This document shows positions 7,960 through 16,810 of a DNA stretch of 64,000 nt, in pieces. The position numbers were made by a program, and so were the translations under genes. The notes beneath the pieces were generated by a model. The model did no database searches, was not told where the DNA came from, and saw nothing but the letters and a program-made list of their open reading frames with translations. Each line of letters opens with the position of its first letter. Positions within the stretch are counted from its first letter, which is position 1. The stretch comes from Bradyrhizobium sp. AUGA SZCCT0283 (GTDB lineage: Bacteria; Pseudomonadota; Alphaproteobacteria; Rhizobiales; Xanthobacteraceae): assembly GCF_018130385.1 (NCBI RefSeq), contig NZ_JAFCLU010000030.1, forward strand, positions 16,738 to 80,737, read 5' to 3'.

Positions 7960-10824
7960 CTACGACGCGTTCTTCAGCCGCTCCAGCGCTTCGAGAATCT
8001 TGGCCTTGCGCGCAACCGCCGCCTCGCGCTTTTCCTTTTCTTCCTCAACGATCTCTTCGGGCGCGTTCGCCACGAATTTCTCGTTGCCGAGCTTGGCGTC
8101 GACGCGCTTGATGTCGGCATCGGCCTTGACGATTTCCTTGTCGAGCCGGGCCTTTTCGGCGGCGAGGTCGATGACGCCCTTCAGCGGCAGCGCGACGACC
8201 TCACCGCGCACGAGCAACTGCACCGCGCCTTCCGGCGGGCGGTCGGCAAAGGAAATATCCGCCAAACGCGCCAGACGTTTCACGATGTCGTTCCAGCGTT
8301 GTGCGCGCTCTTTGGTCTCCGCGGACGCACCCGACAGCACCAGCGGGATCAACGTGGCCGGCGGAATGTTCATTTCCGAACGCAAAGAGCGGATGGCGGT
8401 GACGAGATCGACCACCCAGCCGATTTCGGCCTCGGCCGCGGGGTCGCTGAAATCGCCGGCGTCGAGCGCGGCGATGACCGGCGCGATCAGCGGGTCGCCG
8501 GGACCAGCCAGCGCCATCGCAGCGATCTGTTCGGCGCTGACCGAGCTTGCCTTGCGCGGCCATTCGGCCAGCACCAAGAGGCCGTCGCGCTTGGCCGTCA
8601 CCGCCCAGAGCTCCTCGGTGATGAAGGGCATGAACGGATGCAGCAATTTAAGGATCTCGTCACGCGCCCAGGCGATCATGGCGCGGGTCTCGGCCTTGGC
8701 GGCGCCCTCCTCGCCCATCAGCACGGGCTTTGCGAGCTCGACATACCAGTCGCAATAGACGTTCCAGACGAAGCGGTAGATCGCATTGGCCGCATCGTTG
8801 AAGCGATAGAACTCGATCGCCTCGGTGACCTCCCGCGTGGCGCGCGAGGTCTCATGCGCGATCCAGCGGTTCAGGGTCTCCTTTGCCGCTGTCGGATCGA
8901 AGCCTGCGGGCTGCTCGCAGCCGTTCATCTCGGCGAAGCGGCAGGCGTTCCAGAGCTTGGTCGCAAAATTGCGATTGGTTTCCACAAGCTGCGGCGACAG
9001 CTTGATGTCGTGGCTGTGGGCCGCGCCGCGCGCCAGCGCAAAGCGCAGCGCGTCCGCGCCAAAGTCGTCGATGACGCCCAGGGGATCGATGACGTTGCCT
9101 TTCGACTTCGACATCTTCGCGCCCTTCTCGTCGCGAACCAGGCGGTGGATGTAGACGGTCGAGAACGGCGCGTCGTTCATGAAGTGCAGGCCCATCATCA
9201 TCATCCGGGCGACCCAGAAGAAGATGATGTCCCATCCGGTAACGAGGACGTTGGTCGGGTAATAGCGCTTCACTTCCGGCGTTTCTTCCGGCCAGCCAAG
9301 CGTCGAGAACGGCCACAGCCCGGAGGAGAACCAGGTGTCGAGCACGTCTTCATCGCGCGTGATGAACCCCTCGCGCCTGGCAGGGTCCTGCGCCATCTCG
9401 CGCCCCTGCTCTTCCGTAATGACTTCCTGCTCGACGTAGTAACCGAGCGCGTTGCCGACGGCTTCCTCTTCGGTCTCGGCGACGAACACCTTGCCGTCAG
9501 GCCCGTACCACGCGGGAATCTGATGGCCCCACCAGAGCTGGCGCGAGATGCACCAGGGCTGGATGTTTTCCATCCATTCGAAATAGGTCTTTTCCCAGTT
9601 CCTGGGCACGAAGGTGGTCGCGCCCGAGCGCACGGCCGCGATCGCCGGCTGCGCCATGGTTTTGGCGTCGACATACCACTGGTCGGTCAGATAGGGCTCG
9701 ATCACCACGCCGGAGCGGTCGCCATGCGGCACCATGTGCGTGTTCGGCTCGATCTTCTCCAGGAAACCGAAATCTTCCAGCCGCGCCACGATCTGCTTGC
9801 GCGCGGCGAAGCGCTCGACATTGTGGAGTTCCTCCGCAAGCTGGTCCGCGCCCTCGGGCAGTCCGCGCAGATAATCCTCGTTGTCGACAAGGGCCATGCT
9901 GCCCTCGCGATCGAACACGTTGATCTGCGGCAGGCCGTGCCGCTTGCCGACCTCGAAGTCGTTGAAGTCGTGCGCCGGCGTGATCTTGACCGCGCCCGAT
10001 CCCTTTTCGGGGTCGGCATAGTCGTCGCCGATGATCGGGATGCGGCGGCCGACCAGCGGCAGGATGACGTGCTGGCCGATCAGATGCCCGATCCGCTCAT
10101 TGTCCGGATGTATAGCAACGGCGGTGTCGCCGAGCATCGTCTCGGGCCGCGTCGTCGCCACGACGACAAACGTCGAGGGATCGTCGGGGCTGAACGTCTT
10201 GCCCTCGATCGGATAGCGCAGATACCACAGGCTGCCCTTGACCTCGACCTGCTGCACTTCGAGATCGGAGATCGCGGTCACCAGCTTCGGATCCCAGTTG
10301 ACCAGCCGCTTGTCCTTGTAGATCAGGCCTTCGCGGTGCAGCTGGACGAACACCTTCACGACCGCGCGCGACAGGCCCTCGTCCATCGTAAAGCGCTCGC
10401 GCGACCAGTCGCAGGATGCGCCCAGCCGCTTCAACTGGTTGACGATGGTGCCGCCGCTCTCGGCCTTCCATTGCCAGACGCGCTCGAGGAATTTGACGCG
10501 GCCGAGGTCGCGCCGATGCTCCTGCCGTTCCATCAACTGCCGCTCGACCACCATCTGGGTCGCGATGCCGGCGTGATCGGTGCCGGGCTGCCACAGCACG
10601 TCGCGGCCGCGCATGCGCTCGAAGCGGCAGAGAATGTCCTGCAGCGTGTTGTTCAGTGCGTGGCCCATGTGCAGCGAGCCCGTCACGTTCGGCGGCGGGA
10701 TCACGATGGTGAACGGCGCGGCGTCTTTTCGTTCCGGACGGCCGGCCTTGAACGCGCCGCTCTCCTCCCAGATCCGGGACATGCGGCTTTCGATATCGGC
10801 GGGCTGGTAGTTTTTCTCGATCAT
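7960..10824 (-). CDS. valS: Valyl-tRNA synthetase
   Basis: A 954-residue class I synthetase that charges tRNA-Val. The N-terminus MIEKNYQPADIESRM is typical. The HIGH-type motif appears as PNVTGSLHMGH (about residue 50) and the second ATP motif as KMSKSKGNV. The editing CP1 domain lies between them, and the C-terminus carries the anticodon-binding region and the coiled-coil arm (AEKARLDKEIVKADADIKRVDAKL). No break or frameshift is seen. It is monocistronic in this view, with a repeat in its 5' region. Confidence 0.98.
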   Translation of the reverse strand: MIEKNYQPADIESRMSRIWEESGAFKAGRPERKDAAPFTIVIPPPNVTGSLHMGHALNNTLQDILCRFERMRGRDVLWQPGTDHAGIATQMVVERQLMERQEHRRDLGRVKFLERVWQWKAESGGTIVNQLKRLGASCDWSRERFTMDEGLSRAVVKVFVQLHREGLIYKDKRLVNWDPKLVTAISDLEVQQVEVKGSLWYLRYPIEGKTFSPDDPSTFVVVATTRPETMLGDTAVAIHPDNERIGHLIGQHVILPLVGRRIPIIGDDYADPEKGSGAVKITPAHDFNDFEVGKRHGLPQINVFDREGSMALVDNEDYLRGLPEGADQLAEELHNVERFAARKQIVARLEDFGFLEKIEPNTHMVPHGDRSGVVIEPYLTDQWYVDAKTMAQPAIAAVRSGATTFVPRNWEKTYFEWMENIQPWCISRQLWWGHQIPAWYGPDGKVFVAETEEEAVGNALGYYVEQEVITEEQGREMAQDPARREGFITRDEDVLDTWFSSGLWPFSTLGWPEETPEVKRYYPTNVLVTGWDIIFFWVARMMMMGLHFMNDAPFSTVYIHRLVRDEKGAKMSKSKGNVIDPLGVIDDFGADALRFALARGAAHSHDIKLSPQLVETNRNFATKLWNACRFAEMNGCEQPAGFDPTAAKETLNRWIAHETSRATREVTEAIEFYRFNDAANAIYRFVWNVYCDWYVELAKPVLMGEEGAAKAETRAMIAWARDEILKLLHPFMPFITEELWAVTAKRDGLLVLAEWPRKASSVSAEQIAAMALAGPGDPLIAPVIAALDAGDFSDPAAEAEIGWVVDLVTAIRSLRSEMNIPPATLIPLVLSGASAETKERAQRWNDIVKRLARLADISFADRPPEGAVQLLVRGEVVALPLKGVIDLAAEKARLDKEIVKADADIKRVDAKLGNEKFVANAPEEIVEEEKEKREAAVARKAKILEALERLKNAS

Positions 10825-10910
10825 GACAATGCAATTGGGGTGCTGGGGGCGTTTTCGGGCAATCCGTCACCGGCTCACCTGAGGAAACCGCGTCAAAACA
10901 ACATGATAGA

Positions 10911-10957
10911 GGCATGATCTTTTCGGAAAACCGGTATCCACTTTTCCGGATCATGCC
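10911..10957. repeat. Short inverted repeat GGCATGATC...GATCATGCC
   Basis: Nine-base perfect arms flank a conserved core containing TTTTCGGAAAACCGG. I recognise it as a very common intergenic element of Rhizobiales (Bradyrhizobium and relatives). It sits about 90 bases upstream of valS and may be part of its leader. Function is unknown. Confidence 0.7.
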
Positions 10958-11120
10958 GTCGCGTCCGGTTCTGATGTGGTCGGCACCGGACGGCCCCTAG
11001 AAAGCCGCCGCAGCGCCGCAAGTCAACCTGACAACGCTGTCTGAAGGGTTGGAGACCGCGATCGTGCCGGCTGGGACGGCCCATGGGCCGAATTATGGCC
11101 GATCGGGTGCGGTCCCGGGG

Positions 11121-11834
11121 CTAGCGTCCGCCGCGCGAAACCCGCTCGATTTCGGCCTTGACGATCCGCTCCACCAATCCCGGCAGATTGTCGTCGAGCC
11201 AGGATTTCAGCATCGGCCGCAGCATTTCCTTGACCAGATCTTCCAGCGTCCGCGCATTGTTGCTCAGCACTGTATTGGCCAGCGAGTTGAAGGCGGATTC
11301 CACGGCGGAAACGGTCGAATGCGATAAAATGGGTCGTGCTGGCGCAGCGCTCTCGAACGACGGCTCATAGGCCGGCTGGCGACGTGACGCCTTGGCTTCG
11401 GTGAATTCGATGTCGTCCTGCGGTTCGACCTTGCTGAATGTTGCCGCTGCTGGTGCCGGCTCCGGCAATGCCATCTCGTCGGTGAGTTCGAACACGTCGG
11501 CTTCGGGCTCGGGCTGCGCCGGTCTGATGTCCGCCTCGGGCGTCGCCGCGTCGAGGCTCGCCAGCATCGCATCGATGTCGTCCTGGTTGTTGCTGGCGAC
11601 CGGTTCGGGTGCAGGCGGCGGTGGCGGCGCTGGTTTCGGCGCGGCAGCCGGCTTTGGCGCAGGCGCGATCGCCGACGGCGGGATATCCTTCATCACGGCC
11701 GGTTTCGCGGCGGCCGACGGGCCCGCCGGCTTTTCGGCAGCAGCAGGCTTGGCCTCGTCGTCGGCTATGATGCGACGGATCGACGCCAGAATCTCCTCCA
11801 TCGAGGGCTCTTGGACCTTTGCAGGTTGCGTCAT
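11121..11834 (-). CDS. popZ: PopZ-family (DUF2497) polar organising protein
   Basis: The N-terminal motif EPSMEEILASIRRIIADDE and the C-terminal helical block (LEDLVKEMLRPMLKSWLDDNLPGLVERIVKAEIERVSR) are the two conserved ends of PopZ/DUF2497 proteins, which build the cell-pole scaffold that anchors ParB and chromosome origins in alphaproteobacteria. The middle (about residues 25-150) is a low-complexity Pro/Ala/Glu-rich linker, as in Caulobacter PopZ. I chose ATG 11834 (MTQPAKVQEP), four residues after the longest start, because family members begin close to the EPSMEEIL motif. The gene is separate from valS; the upstream 300 bases hold no gene. Confidence 0.88.
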   Translation of the reverse strand: MTQPAKVQEPSMEEILASIRRIIADDEAKPAAAEKPAGPSAAAKPAVMKDIPPSAIAPAPKPAAAPKPAPPPPPAPEPVASNNQDDIDAMLASLDAATPEADIRPAQPEPEADVFELTDEMALPEPAPAAATFSKVEPQDDIEFTEAKASRRQPAYEPSFESAAPARPILSHSTVSAVESAFNSLANTVLSNNARTLEDLVKEMLRPMLKSWLDDNLPGLVERIVKAEIERVSRGGR

Positions 11835-12153
11835 CTCCGACTCCACATCGAAACCATTTTACACCAAAGCCACGAAGGAATTGCCGGTTCCGGATATGCA
11901 GGCCGGGATTTTCATCGCACAAGCCCGACTTGTCCCCAGATCAAGCCCGCGCGCTGCATCGCGCGGGGGTCCTGCTCCCCTCAAGGCGACCCGTGACCCG
12001 CGTCGGTGAGATGTAAAGACGCGGGGCCACGAATCGCTCAGCTCGCCCCGGAAACGGTACGTCATGGCCACAATTGATTGCAAGCAAAGCGCCCGGCGCA
12101 GCAGGCGCCGGGCGATGATATTCGTTCCGCCTGCGCGGGAATATTCTCAGATA
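11835..12153. other. Intergenic region between popZ and tolC
   Basis: About 320 bases without a supported gene, between two minus-strand genes. It contains a strong hairpin (12091-12113) close to the tolC stop, and presumably the popZ promoter. The overlapping short frames on both strands lack domain signatures. Confidence 0.5.
12091..12113 (-). terminator. GC-rich hairpin downstream of tolC, probable terminator
   Basis: Perfect 9-base arms, GCCCGGCGC and its complement, enclose a 5-base loop 41 bases past the tolC stop. On the minus strand GCTTTGCTTGC follows, which is only weakly T-rich, so termination is likely but not certain. Confidence 0.55.
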
Positions 12154-13578
12154 TCAGCGGCCGTCGGGCGTACGAACGCCTGCCCAGCTATCGCGCACCT
12201 GATGATAGTGCACGCTCGGGTCATAGATCGTGGTGGGCAGGTTGAGCACCTGCGGCGCCAGCCGCCCGATCGTGTTCAGAACCGAGTAGGACGCAACCAC
12301 GCGATCGTGCTGCGCGGTGACGAGCGCGACGCGCGCGTTGACCAGCGCCTGCTGCGCGTTCAGCACGTCGAGCGTGGTGCGTTGTCCGGCCTTGGCTTCC
12401 TCGCGCACGCCGTTCAATGCGATTTCGGACGCCGCCACCTGCGCCTGGGCGGACTGCACCTGCGCCTTGCCGGCCACCAGTTGTCCCCATGCGGTAACGA
12501 CGTTGGCACGGGTCTGGTCGCGGGTCTGATCGAGCACGAGACGTTGTTGCGCCACCGTTTCCTTGGACTGGCGGATCAGCGAGTATTCGCCGCCGCCCCG
12601 ATAGATCGGAACGTTGAGTTGCGCGGTCACGGATGCGCCGAACGAGCGGTACTGTATCAGGCTCTGCTCATAGGTCTGCTGCACCGCGGCCTGCAACGTG
12701 ACCGTCGGCAACAGCGCCCCTTCGGCCACCTTGACCTGGAGGTAGCTGACGTCGATGCCGAACATCGCTGCGGTGACGTTCGGATTTTGCGTGAGGCCGA
12801 GTTCGACGGCGGCCGGCAGCGTCCCCGGCAGGAAGCGATCGACCGGCGAACCCGGCGCGAGCGCTTCCGGCTCGTTGCCGATGATGCGGCGGAAGTTCGA
12901 GCGCGTCGTCGTCAAATTGGCTTCCGCGGTCAGGAGCTGCGTCTTGCCGGCGGCGAGCTGGGCCTCCGACTGCGCAACGTCGGTGCGGGTGACTTCGCCG
13001 ACATTGAAGCGGTCGCGGGTCTGTTTCAGCGTCTGCTCGAGCACGCGCACGTTGCTCTTCTGCACCTCGACGATCGCGGAATCGCGCAGATAGTCCATGT
13101 AGGTTGTCGCGGCACTGAGCAAGACGGCCTGTTCGAGTGCGCGCAGGGCTTCGCGCGCGCCTGAAACCTGGCCCTCAGCCGCTCTGGTCCTGTTCGCGGT
13201 CTGCTGGCCGTTGAAGAGCGTCTGCGTGATGGTGGCGCCGACGCTGCGCGGCGGATTGGCGCCGTTAATGACGGTTTTCGCGATGCGGTTCTCGTCACCG
13301 CCCTGCGTGCTCAGCGTATCCGTATATTGGTAGCCCGCGCTCGCCGTGACCGAGACCGTAGGGCGGTAACCCGACAGCGCCTGCGGCACGTTCTCGTCGG
13401 TGACGCGCACCTGCGCGCGCTGCGCATTGAGCTGCGGATTGTTCTGATAGGCGCGCACCAGCGCCGCCTCAATCGTGTCGGCCAAGACGGGCGTCGAGCC
13501 CATGCACACTAATAGAAGGACCGAAGCCGCAGCTCCGGCAAATTCCTTCACCCCACGCATCCCAAGCAATCCAATCAT
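12154..13578 (-). CDS. tolC: TolC-family type I secretion/efflux outer membrane protein
   Basis: A 474-residue outer membrane channel protein. I start it at ATG 13578 (MIGLLGMRG), because a Sec signal peptide follows directly (to about residue 34, STPVLADTIEAAL); the 54 codons further upstream have no signature. Two OEP repeats are visible, each with long amphipathic helices. Typical segments are ALVRAYQNNPQLNAQRA, VTQTLFNGQQTANR-like and VPIYRGGGEYSLIRQSKE. It pairs with inner membrane exporters through a periplasmic adaptor. It lies 230 bases downstream of pcm in the same direction, an arrangement I recall as usual in Rhizobiales. It is distinct from the NodT-like lipoprotein at 28713-30173. 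Confidence 0.92.
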   Translation of the reverse strand: MIGLLGMRGVKEFAGAAASVLLLVCMGSTPVLADTIEAALVRAYQNNPQLNAQRAQVRVTDENVPQALSGYRPTVSVTASAGYQYTDTLSTQGGDENRIAKTVINGANPPRSVGATITQTLFNGQQTANRTRAAEGQVSGAREALRALEQAVLLSAATTYMDYLRDSAIVEVQKSNVRVLEQTLKQTRDRFNVGEVTRTDVAQSEAQLAAGKTQLLTAEANLTTTRSNFRRIIGNEPEALAPGSPVDRFLPGTLPAAVELGLTQNPNVTAAMFGIDVSYLQVKVAEGALLPTVTLQAAVQQTYEQSLIQYRSFGASVTAQLNVPIYRGGGEYSLIRQSKETVAQQRLVLDQTRDQTRANVVTAWGQLVAGKAQVQSAQAQVAASEIALNGVREEAKAGQRTTLDVLNAQQALVNARVALVTAQHDRVVASYSVLNTIGRLAPQVLNLPTTIYDPSVHYHQVRDSWAGVRTPDGR

Positions 13579-13808
13579 TTTTGGTCGCCCGGCCCATGAC
13601 CATGGTCGCACATGATCATTAACCGAACGTCGCTTCACTTGAAGTGAGTCCCGGCTCACCTTATTCCGCACGTAGCCTGGACGGAACACCCCCCGCAAGC
13701 AAACGCCGTTGAAACTCTGGATGTGGGGCAATCGGGCCACACTTCTGACTTCGAAGGGGATTTAGCTGGCCACAGAGGGCGAATATTGGGCGTGGAAGGG
13801 GCGAAACG

Positions 13809-14474
13809 CTAGAAAACGAAGGCTGGAACAAGTTCCATGCCGGGCAGTACGGGGGCGGCGGCATCGAACAGCGTCCGGTGACCGAAATCGCCATGCGAGG
13901 CGGTCACGATGGTGGCCCGCGCCGGCCGCGACGTCGCAAAAACGCCCACCAATCGTCCGCCGCTGCGCAATTGTCCGTAGAGCTGTTCCGGCACGATCTC
14001 GGTCGCGCCGTTCAGCACGATGACATCGTAGGGCGCCTTCGCTGGGTCGCCATCAACCGGCGCCGCGGGGCGGACCGTCACGTTTCCACAGCCATTGCTG
14101 GCCAGAATCGCCTGCGCCTTGGCCGCCAGCGCCGGATCGCTTTCGGTTGCGGTCACCTGGGAGGCGAATCGGGCGATCACGGCGGCGGCGTATCCGGTGG
14201 CGCAGCCGACCACCAGGACGCGGTCGGCCTCCTTGATGTCAGCCGCCTGCAACATCTTCGCCAGCACCACCGGCTTGATCAGGAACCGCTTGGCCGCGCC
14301 GCCTTCGCTGACGTCGAGATCGAGGTCCAGATAGGCCAGGGCCTGCTTGTTTTCGGGAACGAAGGCCTCCCGCGGCACCGCCAGCATGGCATCGAGAATT
14401 CGGATATCGGTGACATCGCTCGGACGCACCTGACCATCGACCATTTTCTGGCGCGCGGTCGCAAAACCGGACAT
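13809..14474 (-). CDS. pcm: Protein-L-isoaspartate O-methyltransferase family protein
   Basis: A 221-residue SAM-dependent methyltransferase. The start MSGFATARQKMVDGQVRPSDVTD is the family N-terminus. The motif I region reads VLVVGCATGYAAAVIAR (a Cys replaces the more common Gly/Ser in the glycine-rich loop), and the acidic ribose-binding motif is VTATESDP. The family repairs isoaspartyl residues in damaged proteins. Alphaproteobacterial copies beside tolC are shorter and more divergent than E. coli Pcm, so repair activity is inferred rather than certain. Confidence 0.87.
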   Translation of the reverse strand: MSGFATARQKMVDGQVRPSDVTDIRILDAMLAVPREAFVPENKQALAYLDLDLDVSEGGAAKRFLIKPVVLAKMLQAADIKEADRVLVVGCATGYAAAVIARFASQVTATESDPALAAKAQAILASNGCGNVTVRPAAPVDGDPAKAPYDVIVLNGATEIVPEQLYGQLRSGGRLVGVFATSRPARATIVTASHGDFGHRTLFDAAAPVLPGMELVPAFVF

Positions 14475-14620
14475 AGGCTAAGACCCTGAGAGCATGCGGC
14501 GTGGCCGCAAGAGAACTGGAAGCGAGAGCTGAAACCGCGTTATCTTTGGTACAAGCGTCGGCAAAACGCAACATCCGGGCGCCTGTTGCCGAGGCGCCGC
14601 CGGTGGCGCGGGAAAGTCGC

Positions 14621-14797
14621 CTACTCGATCGTCACGGCGAGCCGGGCGATCAGCCGCGCGACCTCTTCCAGATGCTCGCTATCATGCGCTTCAACGGCTT
14701 GCGCGAGCCGACGCAGGCATTCGTCGTCACTGATGGCGGGAATGTCGCTTGGAACAATCGAAGGCACTGCGCGGATCAGGTCGGCAATGGCTGGCAT
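14621..14797 (-). CDS. Small hypothetical protein, 58 residues
   Basis: The frame from ATG 14797 (MPAIADLIRAVPSIVPSDIP) to 14621 has a GGGAG ribosome-binding site eight bases upstream, which favours this start over the two earlier in-frame ATGs. The product is acidic and helical, rich in Ala, Leu, Glu and Ile (ECLRRLAQAVEAHDSEHLEEV), with no known motif. Codon use looks like that of the neighbouring genes. It lies alone between pcm and tRNA-Asn. Confidence 0.5.
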   Translation of the reverse strand: MPAIADLIRAVPSIVPSDIPAISDDECLRRLAQAVEAHDSEHLEEVARLIARLAVTIE

Positions 14798-15068
14798 CGA
14801 ATCAGCTCCCATGAAACCCGACACGGCCGAGCCTTTTGGGCGATTTTGTCGAGTTGGCGACCCGATCCATCACACCTGTGTGTGACGGAATTGCACAAGG
14901 CCGGTTCCGGCCGCCGCTTGCCCGGGGGTCGAAAACGACGACAAATCGTTGTAGCGCAGGGGCTTTCCGGCCCCGCTTCACGCCAGAGCGCAGCCGGTGA
15001 TTTGGTCCTTTGCAAGCCCGAAAGGCTTTGTTATACGCTCCCCGCTCGCGAACCTTTGTTTCGCCTGT

Positions 15069-15143
15069 TCCTCGGTAGCTCAGCGGTAGAGCATTCGACT
15101 GTTAATCGAATGGTCGCTGGTTCGAATCCAGCCCGGGGAGCCA
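15069..15143 (+). tRNA. tRNA-Asn (anticodon GTT)
   Basis: A complete cloverleaf: acceptor TCCTCGG pairs with CCGGGGA, D-arm AGCTCAGCGGTAGAGC, anticodon loop CTGTTAA carrying GTT, T-loop TTCGAATCC, and a genome-encoded CCA at 15141-15143. The length is 75 bases. No integrase or attachment duplicate is visible next to it. Confidence 0.97.
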
Positions 15144-15512
15144 GTCACGGCCATTATGTCCTCCGACACGCCAGATTAAATCTCGACCAGCGCGGCATAA
15201 TACGCCTGCCGGTGCGGGGGAGCCTCGCCCGCGTCTGTTTTGCCGAAGATCTTTCCGGATGCAGCCCGCAGACCCGCATCGACCGCCGCCTGTAGCCGCC
15301 GGGTGTCCGCAAATCCGGAGCTATCGCATTTAGACTAGCGCACGAAACGATAGCGCCGCGGGGCCAGAGCTTCCTTGCAGGCGAGCATGATTCACCATAC
15401 AACCGGGGGATAGATATTTAATTGTGAAATTTAAATATGTTCCTTGACTGGTTATATTATATCTGAGAGGGTTCCATTATAATAAATCGCTTAAAAATTG
15501 GGGCGTCCCGCC
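15144..15512. other. Intergenic region with AT-rich leader of the PEP-CTERM gene
   Basis: The first 230 bases are GC-rich with no supported gene. From about 15406 the sequence turns strongly AT-rich, which is rare in this window. It contains an inverted repeat ATATTTAA / TTAAATAT (15414-15421 and 15431-15438), TTGACT at 15444 and TATAAT at 15478. The spacing of the last two is too long for a standard promoter, so which elements are used cannot be decided. It probably carries the promoter and regulatory site of the gene at 15513. Confidence 0.5.
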
Positions 15513-16235
15513 ATGGGCAAGGTATTTAAAATTCTAACCGCCGGTTTGCTCGCCGGTCTCGTGCATTCACCGGCCAATGCAGCACTCGTGAGCTTCACCG
15601 GCGACGGCAATTTCTCCAACGTCACGAATTGCAGCGGCGGCAGCCCCGGCTGCTCCATTACGAACAACGGTAACGTGCTCAAAATGTCGGGAGCAACGTG
15701 GGGAGGTCAGTCGAGCACGCTGACCATCACGGACATTGCCAAGACCAACGTTCCGACCAACAAGAACGATTACGTCATCGGCAAGATCACCTGGGTGAAC
15801 CTGGCCACCTACAGAACCGACCAGGACTTCAACGTCAACTACACGTTCTCGCTGAACTTCACTTCGCCGAGCAATGCGTTCGATACTGTGGTGTTCAACC
15901 TCAACATCCAGCAGACGACCAATCCGTCGCCCGACAACGTGTTCAACATCAGCCAGGCAACGCTCAACAACCTGGGCCCGTTCACTCTCAACGGCGTGAC
16001 GGTTTCCGACATTCATTTCGTTGAATATGGCGATGGATGGTACGACGGAAACAAATGGACGAACCCGGAGTGCGGGACGTCGACGCTTAAGATAGTGGCG
16101 GATTTCACCGCCGATATTCATGCTCCGCCTGTACCGGAACCGTCAACCTGGGCAATGATGATCCTCGGCTTCGGCGGCGTCGGCTTCATGGCGTATCGCC
16201 GCAAGCGTGGCGGGAACGCTCTCACGGCTGCCTGA
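15513..16235 (+). CDS. Secreted PEPxxWA-CTERM sorting-domain protein
   Basis: A 240-residue exported protein. It has a Sec signal peptide at residues 1-28 (KILTAGLLAGLVHSPANA) and a Thr/Asn/Ser-rich beta-type body (about 30-205) like the 'choice-of-anchor' domains. It ends with the sorting tail VPEPSTWAMMILGFGGVGFM followed by AYRRKR: a PEPxxWA motif, a membrane helix and a basic end. Such tails are processed by an exosortase and keep the protein at the cell surface or in matrix. No exosortase gene is in the window. Two Cys pairs (CSGGSPGC) could form disulphides. ATG 15513 is preferred over an earlier TTG because the signal peptide begins there. A terminator follows. Confidence 0.85.
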   Translation: MGKVFKILTAGLLAGLVHSPANAALVSFTGDGNFSNVTNCSGGSPGCSITNNGNVLKMSGATWGGQSSTLTITDIAKTNVPTNKNDYVIGKITWVNLATYRTDQDFNVNYTFSLNFTSPSNAFDTVVFNLNIQQTTNPSPDNVFNISQATLNNLGPFTLNGVTVSDIHFVEYGDGWYDGNKWTNPECGTSTLKIVADFTADIHAPPVPEPSTWAMMILGFGGVGFMAYRRKRGGNALTAA

Positions 16236-16258
16236 TCTCGCGCGCCGAAAGCCATTCG

Positions 16259-16288
16259 AAAGCCGCCCCCTCGTCCGGGGCGGCTTTT
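16259..16288 (+). terminator. Rho-independent terminator after the PEP-CTERM gene
   Basis: An 11-base stem AAAGCCGCCCC / GGGGCGGCTTT with a short loop is followed by TTGTGTTT on the plus strand. It is the clearest intrinsic terminator in the window and, read from the other strand, could also serve the converging DUF1772 gene. Confidence 0.85.
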
Positions 16289-16312
16289 GTGTTTATCGGC
16301 ATCCGTGGCACC

Positions 16313-16810
16313 CTATCTTGCCGCGATCGCCGCAATAAACAGCGCGCAAGCCGCCGTGGATGAGACGGTCCGCACGTGGTTCCACAACGTCCAGTCCGTG
16401 AGATAGCGCGCCCACAGCGACGCGGCCTCGTGGCTTGCGGGGTCGGCCGCAGCCAGCGCGTTGTTCAGGGGCACGTTGAAGATCATCGTGACGACAAACA
16501 TGCCGAACACATAGAGCGCGCCGCCGGCCGCCATCGCCATCGCCATCGCGCCGGGCTCGCCCCAGCGCAACAGCGCAGTCACCGCCAGCGCTGCGCTCGC
16601 AGCGGTCGTTGCCAGGAAGACCGGCATGAACAGCGACTGGACGATCGCGACGTTGATCGCATTCATCGCCGCGATGCCTGCGGCCTGCCCGATGCGGCCA
16701 AGCGCCGTCATGATGAAGGCCGAAAACGCGAAATAGAGGCCGGCGAGCAGGCCGCAGCCGATCGCGGAGAACCACAGCAGGCCGACAATCAACATCTGCA
16801 GCATGATCAT
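16313..16810 (-). CDS. DUF1772 (anthrone-oxygenase-like) membrane protein
   Basis: A 165-residue protein with four predicted membrane helices (residues about 5-30, 52-80, 84-108 and 146-163), of the DUF1772 family. Family signatures include FSAIGCGLLAGLYFAFSAFIM and FNVPLNNALAAADP. The start overlaps the stop of the NmrA-like gene by four bases (16807-16810), so the two are translationally coupled. DUF1772 proteins are often paired with short-chain or NmrA-type reductases; a role in oxidising or exporting a small aromatic compound is conjecture. Confidence 0.82.
   Translation of the reverse strand: MIMLQMLIVGLLWFSAIGCGLLAGLYFAFSAFIMTALGRIGQAAGIAAMNAINVAIVQSLFMPVFLATTAASAALAVTALLRWGEPGAMAMAMAAGGALYVFGMFVVTMIFNVPLNNALAAADPASHEAASLWARYLTDWTLWNHVRTVSSTAACALFIAAIAAR

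Noticed and set aside
8299..10917. Very long open frame on the plus strand opposite valS
   Set aside because: It mirrors valS in the antisense frame, has no domain signature and is low in hydrophobic order; GC-rich genes commonly leave such open antisense frames.
13579..13740. Longer N-terminus for tolC (54 extra residues)
   Set aside because: The extra part is Arg-rich, precedes a good signal peptide and has no similarity to the family; ATG 13578 is better.
15069..15143. tRNA-Asn as an attachment site of a genomic island
   Set aside because: No integrase and no repeated tRNA end were found around it.
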